The position numbers and the translations under genes are program-made. The notes beneath the pieces are model-generated. The model saw nothing but the letters and a program-made list of their open reading frames with translations. It had not been told where the DNA came from and ran no database searches. This document shows positions 35,766 through 46,890 of a stretch of 64,000 nucleotides of DNA, one piece after another. The stretch lies in assembly GCA_024803745.1 (NCBI GenBank), contig JANJXV010000193.1:1488001-1552000 (forward strand), given 5' to 3'. The DNA comes from Megascapheus bottae (Eukaryota > Chordata > Mammalia > Rodentia > Geomyidae). How positions within the stretch are numbered: position 1 is the stretch's first letter; every line of letters begins with the position of its first letter.

Positions 35766-36690
35766 TCCTGATTTCTTTTTTAGACATAATTAGTTCTTTC
35801 AGGTGAGCCACCAGCCACTCATGCAAGAGCATTGCAGGATCCCAGCATTCATCTTGTCTCCAGTCTTATTCCATCCATCTCACAATGGTCATCTAAAACA
35901 CCCCGCTGCATGCTTGAAGTCGCAAGGAACGTTCTCAACGCCATGAGAAGCCCCCTTAAGCTCTGCCTCAGACATGCCCAGCCCCCATCCCACTTCCACA
36001 TGAGCATTTGATTAGGAGAAATTTCCTGAGTACATCATCATCTTTTCCTCACCATTCAAATTTCATCTTTGGAGTCATTTCTCCCAGACAAAGAGGAACA
36101 TGATCCATGGTTTGATAGCAACTCCAGCTTCATAGTCCCAGCCACCAACACCCCCCCATTACCTTGCCAGACACCTGAATTCAAGAACAATGTTTTCACT
36201 ACCCCTGACTCTTATCAAATGTTTTAACTTATACAGTGCATGAAAATAATTTTACTAAATGGAATAAACACATGGCATCAAGCTTCAGAATCTTTGCACC
36301 TGAACTTTTAGTGAATAACAGACACACCAGCATTTCTGTAGCCAACAGAAATCTTAGCTTTGAGATTTCAGCATTCCTGGTATCCAAGTTTGGATGTGTA
36401 ACACTGCCCTTAATGAGGCACTTCAACCACACAATCCCACAACAATCACTGTCATTTGACATTCACTGGTAGGTGGTGCTAGGAAAAAGACTGATGTGCC
36501 AACTCCATGCTGGCTTGACCTATGCCATCTTCAAACCTGGAGCAAGTGGGGCTCCTCTCTCTGTGACATCTTTTGTGTACTACCCCAGGAGGACCTTTAC
36601 CTTGAGTCAAAATTATGAAGACTATCTCTACCAGCAAAGATTCCAGTGAGATGTGCCTACATGGATAAAGCTAAAATCTCACTAAAGTGA
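35766..36690. other. Intergenic, no gene recognised
   Basis: A 78-codon open frame on the plus strand (36236-36472) and a 77-codon frame on the opposite strand overlap each other. Neither has recognisable content. Confidence 0.45.
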
Positions 36691-36694
36691 GGTT

Positions 36695-36935
36695 GTTGGC
36701 AGTGCTGGAGCCTGAACTCAGGGCCTGGGCACTAAGCATTTGTACTCAAGACTAGCCCTTTACCACTTGAGCCCAAACTCCATTCCCAGCTGTTTTTATT
36801 TTTGGTAGTAAGAATCTATCAGACTTTCCTGTTCTAAGTGACTTGGAACTTCCATACTCAGATCTCGGCCTCCTGACCAGCCTGGATTAAAAGTGTGGAT
36901 CAGCCATGCACCACACCTGAGGACTTCTGCCAGCA
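36695..36935 (-). repeat. SINE with B1-type arm, minus strand
   Basis: 'gtgctggagcctgaactcagggcctggg', 'ccacttgagcccaaactcc', then the B1-like arm to about 36935. Confidence 0.72.
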
Positions 36936-37289
36936 CATTTTTTCCCAAAAATTGGAAGAGGAAGATGAGTGAGGATTGGGCTCATCCTGCCCTGCATATG
37001 AAGGAGAGCATCAGCCCGTGAAATTCATTCCCTGTTGTAGGCTGCTGGAGAAAAGGTAGCAAATAGGCAGAGGCTGGCAGCAGATGCCACAGAACAACTT
37101 GTGACCTAGACTCCCAGAGCAGACCTCAGAATCGATGACAGAGTTGGATCTATCCAGTAACAGAGGCAGTGGTGACACCTGAAACTGCGCGTTTGAGCCT
37201 TTGCTGCTAGTAAACAGGGCCACCTATGTCTCAATGAGAAAGGTGAGATTTTGGTGGAGAAGGTGAGATTAAACATTATGTATCATGCA

Positions 37290-38155
37290 AGAAGACAGAC
37301 TATAAGGGGTCTTTTATTATTCCAAGTGAAATTTTGGATTTCCTCTTCTGTTTCTTTAAAGAATGACATAGGGATATTGATTGAAGGTTGCCATTTTTAC
37401 AATATTACTCCTTCCAAACCAGGAGCATAGGTTTTGCATTTCCTCAGTTCTGCGTTAATTTCCTTCTCCAGGGTTTATAGTTCCATCAAAAAGGTGCTTT
37501 ACATTCTAAGTTAATTCCTAGGTATTTTATTTTCTTTGATAGCAAAATGAGTTGCTATCCTGATTCTTGCCTCATTCCTCTCGTTTCTTGGCATATAAGA
37601 AGGCAGTTGACATTGAAGGTTAATTTTATACCCTGCTACCTTACCAAAGTTTTATATAAGCTCAAGCAGCTTCGGAGTAGAGACTATAGGGTTCTTTAAA
37701 TACAGAATCATGTCATCTGTAAGGAGAGAAAGTTTCAGTTCCTCTTTCCCTTTTCCTCCTCACTCCAGTTAGAATGGCCAAGATCCAGAAATCTAATAAC
37801 TTATGCTGGAGGGGATGTGGCCAGGAGGGATCACTACTACACTGCTGGTGGGATTGCAAACTCGTTCAACCACTATGGAAAGCACTATGGCAGTATCCCA
37901 AAAAGACTAAACATAGAGCTCCCCTGTGATCCAGCAATTTCACTACTTGCCAATCGTCCAGATAGGACATACTAAATTCACTAGAACAATAACATTTATC
38001 ACAGCACTATTTACTATAGCAAAGGTATGGAACCAACCCAGATGCCCGTCAGTTGATGAGTAGATCAAATATGGTATTTTTACACAATGGAATTCTGTGC
38101 TTCTGTCAGAAAGAATGACATAGACGAATTTGTAAGGAAATAGAAAGACTGTAAA
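37290..38155. mobile_element. Old L1 fragment with internal inversion (twin-priming-like)
   Basis: 37300-37750 matches L1 ORF2 in minus orientation (array unit-1 coordinates about 2655-3145). From about 37755 the sequence flips to plus orientation and matches the ORF2 C-terminal region (unit-1 about 1860 down to 1475), with 'tgctggaggggatgtggccaggaggg' and 'cactatggaaagc'. The inverted 5' piece precedes the sense 3' piece, and about 0.8 kb between them is missing. That is the pattern of twin-primed reverse transcription. No poly-A is left; a CT microsatellite follows. Confidence 0.75.
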
Positions 38156-38214
38156 GTTTATAAATTAGTTTCTGTCTCCTTCTCTATCTCTGTACAATTT
38201 AGAAGTTCCTGTTT

Positions 38215-38286
38215 CTCTCACTTTCTGTCTCTTTTCTCTTTTTCTCTCTCTCTTTCTGTCTCTCTCTGTCTCTCTCTTTCTCTCTC

Positions 38287-38355
<69 letters not shown>
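38215..38355. repeat. (CT)n microsatellite
   Basis: Nearly pure CT for about 70 bp, preceded by impure CTTT/CTGT. It directly abuts a minus-strand SINE at 38356. Confidence 0.95.
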
Positions 38356-38357
<2 letters not shown>

Positions 38358-38525
38358 CTTAGGCTTGAACTCAGGGACTGAGCTACTTTTGCTCAAGGTT
38401 AGCACTCTACCATTTGGACCACAGTGCTGCTTCTGGCTTGCTCTTTCCACGTAGTATTGAGGAATCTAACCCAGGCCTTCATGCTTGATAGGTTAGCACT
38501 CTACCACTAAGCCACACAGTCAGCT
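38356..38525 (-). repeat. SINE, minus strand
   Basis: 'ggcttgaactcagggactgagc', 'accacagtgctgcttctggc', then 'gcactctaccactaagcc'. Confidence 0.78.
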
Positions 38526-38689
38526 TTTAGAGGTTTCTGACAAAGGTTTTCCTACATGCTATTATTTCTTCTGTGAGTGCTCTTAATGCTTGCTGAAGGT
38601 TGACTTTGTTTAGAAGACTTACCCTAATGCTCCCATATACAGAGATTCTATATATAGCTAAATGTTTTTCATTACTCAGAATTTCTCTA

Positions 38690-40754
38690 TTGTGTATGTT
38701 CTGAAATGTACTGAAGACTGACTTCTGATTAAAAGTCATTGCACATTTGTTCTATTCATTAGTTTTCTTTTCTTCTATGGGAATCAGGTTTGTGATGAAC
38801 ACAGAAGTATGCCTTCCAGGTCAAACACTTTCCACATTTGTATTATTCATAAGGTTTTTCTCTCCTATGTGCATTTTATACTTAGTCATGCGTTCATGAT
38901 GGATTTTTCATATTCTTATATTCATACGATTTTTATCCTGTGTCTGTGTGGTATCATGCAAACTCAACTATGAGTTCTTCAAAAAAATTTCCCTTTCATT
39001 TTATTCATAGGATTCTATCCTGTGGGTGTTTAGTGATAAATCTTGACTTGTGCCTTCTGGGAAAAAGACTGAACATTTGCTACATTCATTAAGGGTTTTA
39101 TCTTGTGTTGGTTCTGTGACACAAGCTGAGTTTTCTTCCACAGACTAAAAAGTCTTTCCTATTTATTACATTGCTAAGGCTTCTCATATGTGTGAACTCT
39201 CTTACGCTTCCTGAAGGGTGAATACTGCACGAAAGACTTTCAACTTTGATTATATTCCTAAGGTTTCTAATATGTGTGAATTCTGTTATGCCTCCTGTAA
39301 TGTGACTTCCATCTGAAGGTCTTACCACATTTGATGCACTCGTACAGTTTCTCTCCTGTGTGTGTTCTCTGATGCAATTTGAGGGAAGACTTCCATTTGA
39401 AAGACATTCCACATCGGTTACATTCATAAGGTTTTTCTCCTGTTTGAATTGTCTTATGCATGTTGAGGTTTGGCTTCTTTGTGAAGGACTTTCCACATAT
39501 GTTACACTCATAAGGTGTTTCTCCTGAGTATATTCTCTGATGAACATGGAGTTTTACCTTCCATTTGAAAGACTTTCCGCATTCACTACATGCATACGTT
39601 TTCTCTCCTGTGTGTTTTCTATAATGCCCATGAAGGTATGACTTCCACTTCAAGGTCTTTCCACATTTGTTGCACACATAAGGTTTCTCTCCTGTGTGTG
39701 TTCTTTGACGCAATTTGAGGGAAGATTTCTGTCTGAAAGACTTTACACATTGGTTACATTCATAAGGTAACACTCCTGTGTGTATTCTCTGATGAACACG
39801 AAGTTTTCCCTTCCCTTGGAAAGACTTTCCACATTCATTACACTTATAAGATTTCTCTCCTGTGTGTGTTATTTGATGAACTCGAAGGTGTATCTTCTGG
39901 GTGAAAGACTTTTCTCATTTGTTACATTCATAAGGTTTCTCTTCTGTGTGTCTTCTCTGGTGCAAAGTGAGGTATGATTTCAGTCTAAAAGTCTTCCCAC
40001 ATTTATCCCATTCATAAGATTTCTCTTCTGTGTGAGAACTCTGATGTGTGCTGAGAGCTGAATTCTGGGCAGAAATTTTATTACGTTCCTCATATTCATA
40101 AGGTTTGTCTTCTCTTGGAGATCGAGGTTGGAGCGTCAGGTCTGACTTCTCAGAAATTAATTTTCACACTTGATGTACGCATCACATATCTCAGGATATT
40201 TGCTCTGAGGTATTGTAAGGCGTATTTCATTACTGAAAGATTTCTCACATTCACTACATGTATGAGGAGTTTCTCCTGTGTACATTTTCAAATGTGTAGT
40301 GATGGTCGGTGTTAAGTACAATATTTTTCATCACACAGTACATTTAGCAGTTTTCCTCCCTCCCTGAAGAATTTCTTGGGCAGGGAGAACAGAATTATGA
40401 TACTGCAGATCTTTTGGACTGTCACAATCATGAATAAAATGCTCTGAATATCCGATGGATTTTTAAGAACAGGAGACATACGAGATCTATATGCAGCATG
40501 CATCTCATCAGGCTTAGGAGACAGAAGCATGTTCTGACACTTAATGAACTCCTCAGTCCTCACCCCTAAGTTGTTACCGTTATTACTAATCAGCTCTAGA
40601 TTATGTGTAGAGCTCAAATTTAAAGTTCTTGCAAATCTCACATTTTCCTCCACTTCGATACTACTTGCAACTGCTACTTCACATAGACATTCATGTGGAC
40701 TTTCCTGGCAAGTCTTGAACACATTTTCCATTACCTGGACATCTAAAATGAGTC
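38690..40754 (-). pseudogene. Zinc-finger exon with degenerate C2H2 array
   Basis: Starts at TTTTTTTCTAG|GACTC with the typical first residues LDVQV and a ~145-codon spacer ending at a stop (40312). The fingers then follow at 84 bp (28-residue) spacing, about 18 positions, with TGEKPY-like linkers. The first few are eroded: a Cys is lost to Trp near 40000 and a TGA replaces the second Cys at 39915-39917. The central ones (about 39860-39270) are readable, but several have lost a metal ligand (one His to Arg, one to Tyr, one to Gln). Only two or three keep all four ligands. The last seven or so are fragments with frame breaks. Confidence 0.88.
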
Positions 40755-40799
40755 CTAGAAAAAAAGACACAAACATACATGAGATACAAATATTCCTTA

Positions 40800-41180
40800 C
40801 TGTAAAGGTAATGACTTTACTTTCCCATCCTAAGTGTTAGATATTTTAAAATATAAAAGTGGAAATTGATTTGTGAGAAATATATGCTTTTCTCCCTAAC
40901 ATATTAAGAAAATAATATTTTACAATGACCAATAATGTTTTTCTGTGTTTTAGTTCTGTTTTTATATCACAGGAAATATTCATTGAAATTACCCATCTAT
41001 GTATTGCTACAGTTTTAAGCTGAGTACTAACTATAGCATACCTGCAGCTGTTTTTTTTGAAATACTGTTTTGTTTATACATTGAGGAATAGCTGCCTTTC
41101 TTTTATTTTTGAGAAATAATCTAAATATTGTGCTGTTTGCATCTTTTTAAAACTTTCTTCTATTTTCTTTTCTTTTTTTT
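40800..41180. other. AT-rich intron sequence
   Basis: Within the 2.0 kb intron between the KRAB B-like and finger exons. No feature recognised. Confidence 0.5.
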
Positions 41181-41184
41181 TGTA

Positions 41185-41860
41185 GTTCATAGGCCTTGGC
41201 CCTGTCCCTGAACACTTCAGCAGAAGACTATAACCCCTATCCTTGAGCTACAGCCCCACATACTCTTTTCTAGAGTTAACTACAGATAAGAGTCTCAGGT
41301 CCTGAGTAGCAGATAGGATTACCTTAGCCAGTTTCAATGCTGTTTGCTTATTAACCATTAAGTGAGGAACACGAATTTTTTCTAGATTCAGCGGCCACAA
41401 GTTTGGTGTATATGTCTGTTTGCCTTTGATCCAAGCAAGAATGATTCTTGAGAGTAAGGACTTACACCTATATCCCTTCAGTTACAACTTCTCACTAAAG
41501 TCTCAATTTAGGTATATGTGGGAATTTTGAAATTTGTTTCTTTCCATTTGAAGTCTTATAAAAATTCCTTTTCTAAAACTCCTGTCCCTCAGAACCATGG
41601 AAGACCAGAAAATCCCCAGCTCATTGTCTAGTTAATTTTCTTATGTTGATTGAAACTTTGTTGTTTTTCTTTTCCTTCCATTCCTGATTTTAAACTTAAG
41701 ACCTAACCACTGTCCTTGGGTTTTCTCAAGACTAGAACCCTACCAATGAAGTCATTACTTCTGGCTTTTTCTATGTATGTGGTAATAAGGAATCAAACCT
41801 CTGTCTTTGTGCATGCTAGGCAAGCACTCTACCACTAGGCTCAATTTCTGGTGGAAAGAT
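41185..41860 (-). repeat. SINEs in the zinc-finger intron, minus strand
   Basis: A degenerate copy at 41185-41340 and a clearer one at 41685-41850 ('gtgcatgctaggcaagcactctaccactaggc'). About 41345-41680 between them has no recognised feature. Confidence 0.7.
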
Positions 41861-41974
41861 CTGGTTCTGAATACCAGTCTCTTCCTACCAGCAAAAAGAT
41901 ATTATCCTTATCAGAGAATAATGCCCTGACTTATTCCTTGTTTGCTCAATCATTTATAGTCTTAATTTTAAAGA

Positions 41975-41982
41975 AATGAAAG

Positions 41983-42029
<47 letters not shown>

Positions 42030-42061
42030 TTTCCTTCCTTCCCTCTTTCTTCACTCTTTCT

Positions 42062-42121
<60 letters not shown>

Positions 42122-42122
42122 G
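41975..42122. repeat. (TTTC)n microsatellite
   Basis: Two runs of TTTC/CTTT separated by an impure CCTT block. It abuts a minus-strand SINE starting at about 42123. Confidence 0.95.
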
Positions 42123-42350
42123 TTTTGTAGTCATGGGACTTGAATTCTAGACCTGGCTGTTCTTCCTGAGCTCTTCAGCTCAAGGCTACTGCCCTATGTC
42201 TTTAGCCTCAACCCTACTTCTCATTTTCTATTGGTTCATTGGAGAGAAGAGTCTAAGGTGCTTTTGTGATAGGTCAGTCTTTGAACCTTGATCCTCAGAT
42301 CTCAGCCTCCTAAGTAGCTAGGATTACAGGCATGAGCCACGGGCTCATGG
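42123..42350 (-). repeat. SINE with B1-type arm, minus strand
   Basis: 'cctgagctcttcagctcaaggctac', then 'cctcctaagtagctaggattacaggcatgagccac'. Confidence 0.82.
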
Positions 42351-42439
42351 CTTTCTCATTTTATTTTGTTTCACAGGTATTTCTACAGAGAAATCTAACT
42401 TTAACTCTACTGCCACATAGAATTCGACATATTACCCTA

Positions 42440-42620
42440 TGATTCTTGGTGCCGGGGGTTTGGGCTAGCATGCACAAAGACCTGGTTCAGTTCCTTGGTA
42501 CTACATACAAAGAAAAAGCCAGAAGTGGTGCTATGACTCAAGAAGTAGAGAGCTAGCCTTGAGAAAACCCAAGGACCATGCTCAGTCCCTGAGACCAGGC
42601 ATAGGATTGGGAAAAGAAAA
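42440..42620 (+). repeat. SINE, plus strand
   Basis: 'agcatgcacaaagacctggttcag', ID-like arm 'agaagtggtgctatgactcaag', A-rich end. Confidence 0.75.
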
Positions 42621-42764
42621 TGATTCTTGATTCATTCACAAAGAATTCCATAGGTTCCACACAGGATTTAGGGTAACTAAGAATATTATTGATCAGTACA
42701 TCAAAACATGAACTTACCAATGGGGCTCAGGCTCCAACATCAATATGAAGATGCATTCACTGAC

Positions 42765-42854
42765 CTGTGATATTCTTGTCAGAGGAATTTCCTATCCAGA
42801 GTTCTGCACAGTGCTCTAGCTTGTCAATTAATACAGGTTTGGGAACACATGGAC
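42765..42854 (-). CDS. KRAB B-like exon of the zinc-finger pseudogene
   Basis: Acceptor TTACAG| and donor CACAG|GTCA enclose 90 bp. In frame it reads like a diverged KRAB b/B box: a KP.L..KLE core followed by a Trp (ELWIGN). It starts and ends in phase 1, consistent with both neighbours. Confidence 0.75.
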
Positions 42855-43019
42855 CTGTAAATTAGAAACAGTAGAGAATGATTGCTTATGCTGTGTCATC
42901 ATTGCTTTAAGTTCACAGACATCCTACTCACAAGTTATCTATTAAATCTTTTTTCTCATTTCTCACTGGCTCCATGGTTGACTTTTCCCCAGCTCTGGAT
43001 TCATTTTGTATGGCATAAA

Positions 43020-43265
43020 CTTAGCTGTCTTGCTCAAGGCTAGAAAAATCCCAGCTCCACTTACATGCATAGGTCTTCATGCATGCTAGGCAAGCACTCA
43101 ACCACAAAGTCAAACTCTTGACACTCCACTAACATTTTTGAGGGGTTACTTGGAGTTATAGAGTTTCATGGCAATTTTTATGCCATTGCTGGCTTCAAAT
43201 TAGAATTCTTAGATTTCTTCCTCCTGAATATTTTAAGATTACAGGCATGAAACATTGCACCTAGT
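43020..43265 (-). repeat. SINE pieces between the KRAB exons, minus strand
   Basis: 'catgcatgctaggcaagcactcaaccac' (about 43020-43125) and a B1-type arm (43140-43265, ending 'attacaggcatgaaacattgcacc'). Confidence 0.7.
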
Positions 43266-43518
43266 GCCAGGTTTCCATTATAAACTCACTGTTTAGTGAT
43301 TTGTAGATCCTATTTCCAATAATGATATATATTCTATTTGGATGGTTTATCCACTTACAATTACTGTGTAAGTTTGGAATGTCGTCTCCATTAGAGGAAA
43401 CATAATTTAGAACTGTTGTCAAAGTATCCTGAAGGTATCCTGAAGAATGAGTACAAAATTACCTTAGGTTTTCTTTAGAAAGTAATGATACTTCTCAGGG
43501 CCTGGAATCTTTCATTTA

Positions 43519-43758
<240 letters not shown>

Positions 43759-43849
43759 TTAGCACTGAGTTATAAACACACCATGTCTGGAATTTTATTC
43801 TTTTTTTTTGTTGGAATTGTATTCCTTTACTTAAATGTTTAGACTTACT

Positions 43850-44060
43850 ATTGACCTGAAAAGCTTAGGGATGGTGCCTAGGCCCAGAGTTCAAGTCCCA
43901 AGACCCACAAAAAAATAACAAGGCAAGCCAGGTGTTGGTGGCTCACGCCTGTCATCCTAGCTACTCAGGAGACTGAGATCTGAGGACCATGGTTCAAAGC
44001 CAGCCTGGCACAAAATTCCATGAGACTCCTTTCCAATTACCCACCATAAAATGTTTAATG
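43850..44060 (+). repeat. SINE pieces, plus strand
   Basis: An ID-like tail (43860-43920) followed by a B1-type arm 'ggtggctcacgcctgtcatcctagctactcaggag' (43925-44060). Confidence 0.82.
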
Positions 44061-44290
44061 GCTTGTGGCATATCATGGTAGAGCAATTGTGGTATCAAAA
44101 AAATAAGTCAGGGGAGTAGATTTAGGTTATAAATGGAATTATTCCATTGAAAAGGAACTACATTATATGATGACATATGCTGGTACTCTGAGAATATTGC
44201 AAAATCTTAGGGTATCAAGTAATAATACTGTGAAGTACACCAAGAATGTTAATGTTCTATGGCTGGCATAATAATCACTTGGGGAAGAAA
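44061..44290. other. AT-rich, nothing recognised
   Basis: No gene or repeat signature seen. Confidence 0.45.
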
Positions 44291-44294
44291 TTTT

Positions 44295-44550
44295 TTTTTC
44301 TTTTGTTTGGCTGGGGGATTTGTAAGGCTTGAACTCTGGGCCTGGGCACTGTTCCTGAACTCTTCAACTCAAGGCTATCACCCTACCTATGAAGCCACAG
44401 TGCCATTTCCCATATTCTAGTGGTTAACTGTCGATGAGAGTCTCATAGACTTTCTAATGCCCAGGCTGGCTTTGAACCAAATCTTTAGATATCAGCCTGA
44501 TATCTGAGTAGCTAGGATTACAGGTATAAGACACTGCACCTGGCAAGAAA
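44295..44550 (-). repeat. SINE with B1-type arm, minus strand
   Basis: 'gcttgaactctgggcctgggcactgttcctgaac', then 'gagtagctaggattacaggtataag'. Confidence 0.82.
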
Positions 44551-44639
44551 TTTATTTCTTGCTGTTTTATACTACAAATTTACTGTATGTTTTACTTTTT
44601 CAAAAAGACTGAGGATGACCTTTGTTCTGTATATAATGG

Positions 44640-44770
44640 GAAGAGGGGTAGGGAGCTGTGAGCAGAAGAACTGAGGGGCAATACTCAGGGTAGGACAATA
44701 GCCTTAACTAAAGAGCTCACGGCCCAAGGTCCAAGCCCCATGACTTTCCCCACTACCCCACAAAAAATGG
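44640..44770 (+). repeat. Partial SINE (ID-like arm), plus strand
   Basis: 'ggggcaatactcaggg', 'aaagagctcacggcccaaggtccaagcccc', A-rich end. Confidence 0.6.
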
Positions 44771-44937
44771 GAAAATAATTGGAGATTGGAGAGGATTTTC
44801 TAAAAAGAATATATAGAAATAGTAGTTCAAAATGTAGAAAGAAGTTCAATATTAACAGTCATGAGAAAAATTAAAATTACAATGAAATCTTTACTTTAAG
44901 TATATTAATATAAATATAGTTTTAAACAAAAAGATCC

Positions 44938-44985
44938 ACATACACACACACAAACACACACACACACACACACGCATACAAAAAA
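44938..44985. repeat. (CA)n microsatellite
   Basis: CACACA with scattered interruptions. Confidence 0.9.
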
Positions 44986-44999
44986 ACAACTTTCAAAGT

Positions 45000-45535
45000 C
45001 TAACTATTACTGGGAAGGTAGTGAGAAGAAGTAGAACTTTGGAATAGTTCTGCAAGGAATATAAAACAATCAAAAATTGCGTGGAAAGTGCTAAAAAAGT
45101 ACTAAATATAGAATTACATAGAAATATGGTCCAACACTTCTATTTCTAGATTTGTACCTAACGGAAGAGAAAGCAGAGACTAGAACAAATATGTGGAGAA
45201 TCCATTCACAACTATTAATAATAATCCAAAGATAGAAATATGCAAAACAATGCATTGAAAAGGAAGAACATTTTACTATATTTTACAGATGAATCTTGAT
45301 TACAGTAAAATAAAAATACAGCAGTCATAAAGGAAGAGCTAGGGTATGTTTTCCCTTCCAGAGCTTCCAAGGATCAACAAACCCTTAGAGCCAAAAAGCA
45401 CGATGGTTCCAGAGAATGGAGTAGAGAGGAACAGGAGCTGAATGTTTAATGATTATACATGGAAGATGAAAATTGCTCTAGATGGGTAGAATGAAGAGAG
45501 AACTGTACCCTAAACAATGGTTATGTAGCCACACA
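45000..45535 (+). mobile_element. Ancient mammalian L1 3' end (L1M-like), plus strand
   Basis: Word order matches old L1 3' ends: 'ccaacacttctatttctagattt', 'gcagagactagaacaaatatgtg', 'caactattaataataatccaaagatagaaat', later 'gaggaacaggagctgaatgtttaatg' and 'gaactgtaccctaaacaatggtta'. Heavily diverged and in the opposite orientation to the array L1s. Confidence 0.6.
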
Positions 45536-46065
45536 GGATGGGACACACCTATACTCCCTGATCTTGGGAAACTCAAGAAGGATTTCTAGCCAACCTGGAT
45601 GCATGGAAAGATCTATCATAAAAACTAATGTGGAGGGGCTGGGAGTTTGGCATAGTTGTAGAGTGCTTGTATGAAGACGAATGTTCAATTCCGCAGTACC
45701 ACATACACAGAAAAAACCAGAAGTAGTGCTGTGGCTCAAGTAGAAGATCACTAGGCTTGAGGAAAGCTGAAGGACAGTGCTTAAACCGAGTTTTAAAAAA
45801 ACCCAGAAAGCTGAGCATGATGGGGTGGTGGCTCACTTCTATAATCCTAGATACTCAGGAGGCTGAGATCTGAGGATCAAGGTTTAAAGCCATCCTGGCA
45901 CAAAAAGACCTGAGACACTTATCTCCAATTTACCTTTAGAAAATGGGAAGTGGGGCTTGGCTCCAGGGTAAGGTGGGAGCCTGGAGCTGAAGAGCTCAGG
46001 GATAGTGCCCAGGCTGAGTTCAAGATCTATGACCCACCAAAAAAAACCAAAAAACAAAAAATAAG
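45536..46065 (+). repeat. SINE cluster, plus strand
   Basis: An ID-like SINE (about 45630-45805) followed by a B1-type plus ID-like composite (45815-46060) with 'aatcctagatactcaggaggctgagatctgaggatc' and an A-rich tail. Confidence 0.8.
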
Positions 46066-46494
46066 ATGGAAAAAATTGGATTCTGTGAATTTTATCAGGC
46101 ATATAAATGTCTTTTTTTACGGTTGAAATAACAAATTGTTTGGAAAAAAGTTTTTATCTAGAAATGTACACTACAAATGGAATTAACAACAAACAAAAAA
46201 TATGCAAAAGATACAAATTATCACAATATGGGTATCCTGCTTCTGTATCTTTCACTGACTCCTGTTCAAATGAGTCACATATACTGAATGATTTCTCCCA
46301 GTCGATATATGCCACAAGTGTTAGCCTGTACTGTACTTCTTGGGAAATCAAAAGCAAATACTAAGCAAATGTGTGTTAGATTTTGTCAACAGTGATATTT
46401 CAAATATAAATCCTTACTCATTGCATTATTTAATATCAATGCCGGAATCAAACTTACACTGGCAGAATCTTCAATCTTTTGAGAATCTTCAAAA
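46066..46494. other. Unique stretch ending at the right breakpoint
   Basis: No gene recognised. Array sequence resumes at GGGTGTGTAAATATTTAGG (46495). The preceding bases (GAATCTTCAAAA) are not those found upstream in intact units, so the junction is at 46494/46495. Confidence 0.8.
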
Positions 46495-46842
46495 GGGTGT
46501 GTAAATATTTAGGATCGTTATGTCTTCCTGGAGGAAAGATCCCATTAGTAGTATGTAGTAACCTTCTTTGTCTTTTCTTACTAATTTTAGTTTGAAGTCT
46601 ATTGTATCTGATATGAGGATGGCAACTCCAGCCTGTTTATGGGGGCAGTTAGCTTGATAGAGTTTATTCCAACCTCTCACTTTCAAAAGATGATTGTTTT
46701 GGTGTAAGATGTGTCTCTTGAAGACAGCAGAACGATGGCTCTTGATTTTGATCCAACTAGACAGCCTATGCCATTTAATTGGAGAGTTAAGTCCATTGAT
46801 ATTGAGAGTTAGGATTGAGAGATATTTATTAGTTCCTACCAT
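46495..46842 (-). pseudogene. L1 ORF2 N-terminal endonuclease fragment, unit 4
   Basis: Open from the ORF2 ATG (46842) to the breakpoint, with LTLNINGLNSPIK at the start and KVRGWNKLYQ and ILISDTIDF later. The middle is read in a shifted frame, because a private single-base loss and the shared two-base loss bracket the QETHL motif. Unlike units 1, 2, 5 and 6, this copy has a Cys codon (TGT) where the others have TGA just before that motif. Confidence 0.88.
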
Positions 46843-46890
46843 TTTTAAAAGCTTTTAGTAGGGCCTGTGTCTTGACAGTTCTTGTGGTCC

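Noticed and set aside
36229..36472. Opposing 77- and 78-codon ORFs
   Set aside because: They overlap almost completely on opposite strands, with no recognisable content. Likely chance.
38165..38450. Arg/Glu-rich minus-strand ORFs
   Set aside because: Translation of the (GA)n microsatellite and adjoining SINE.
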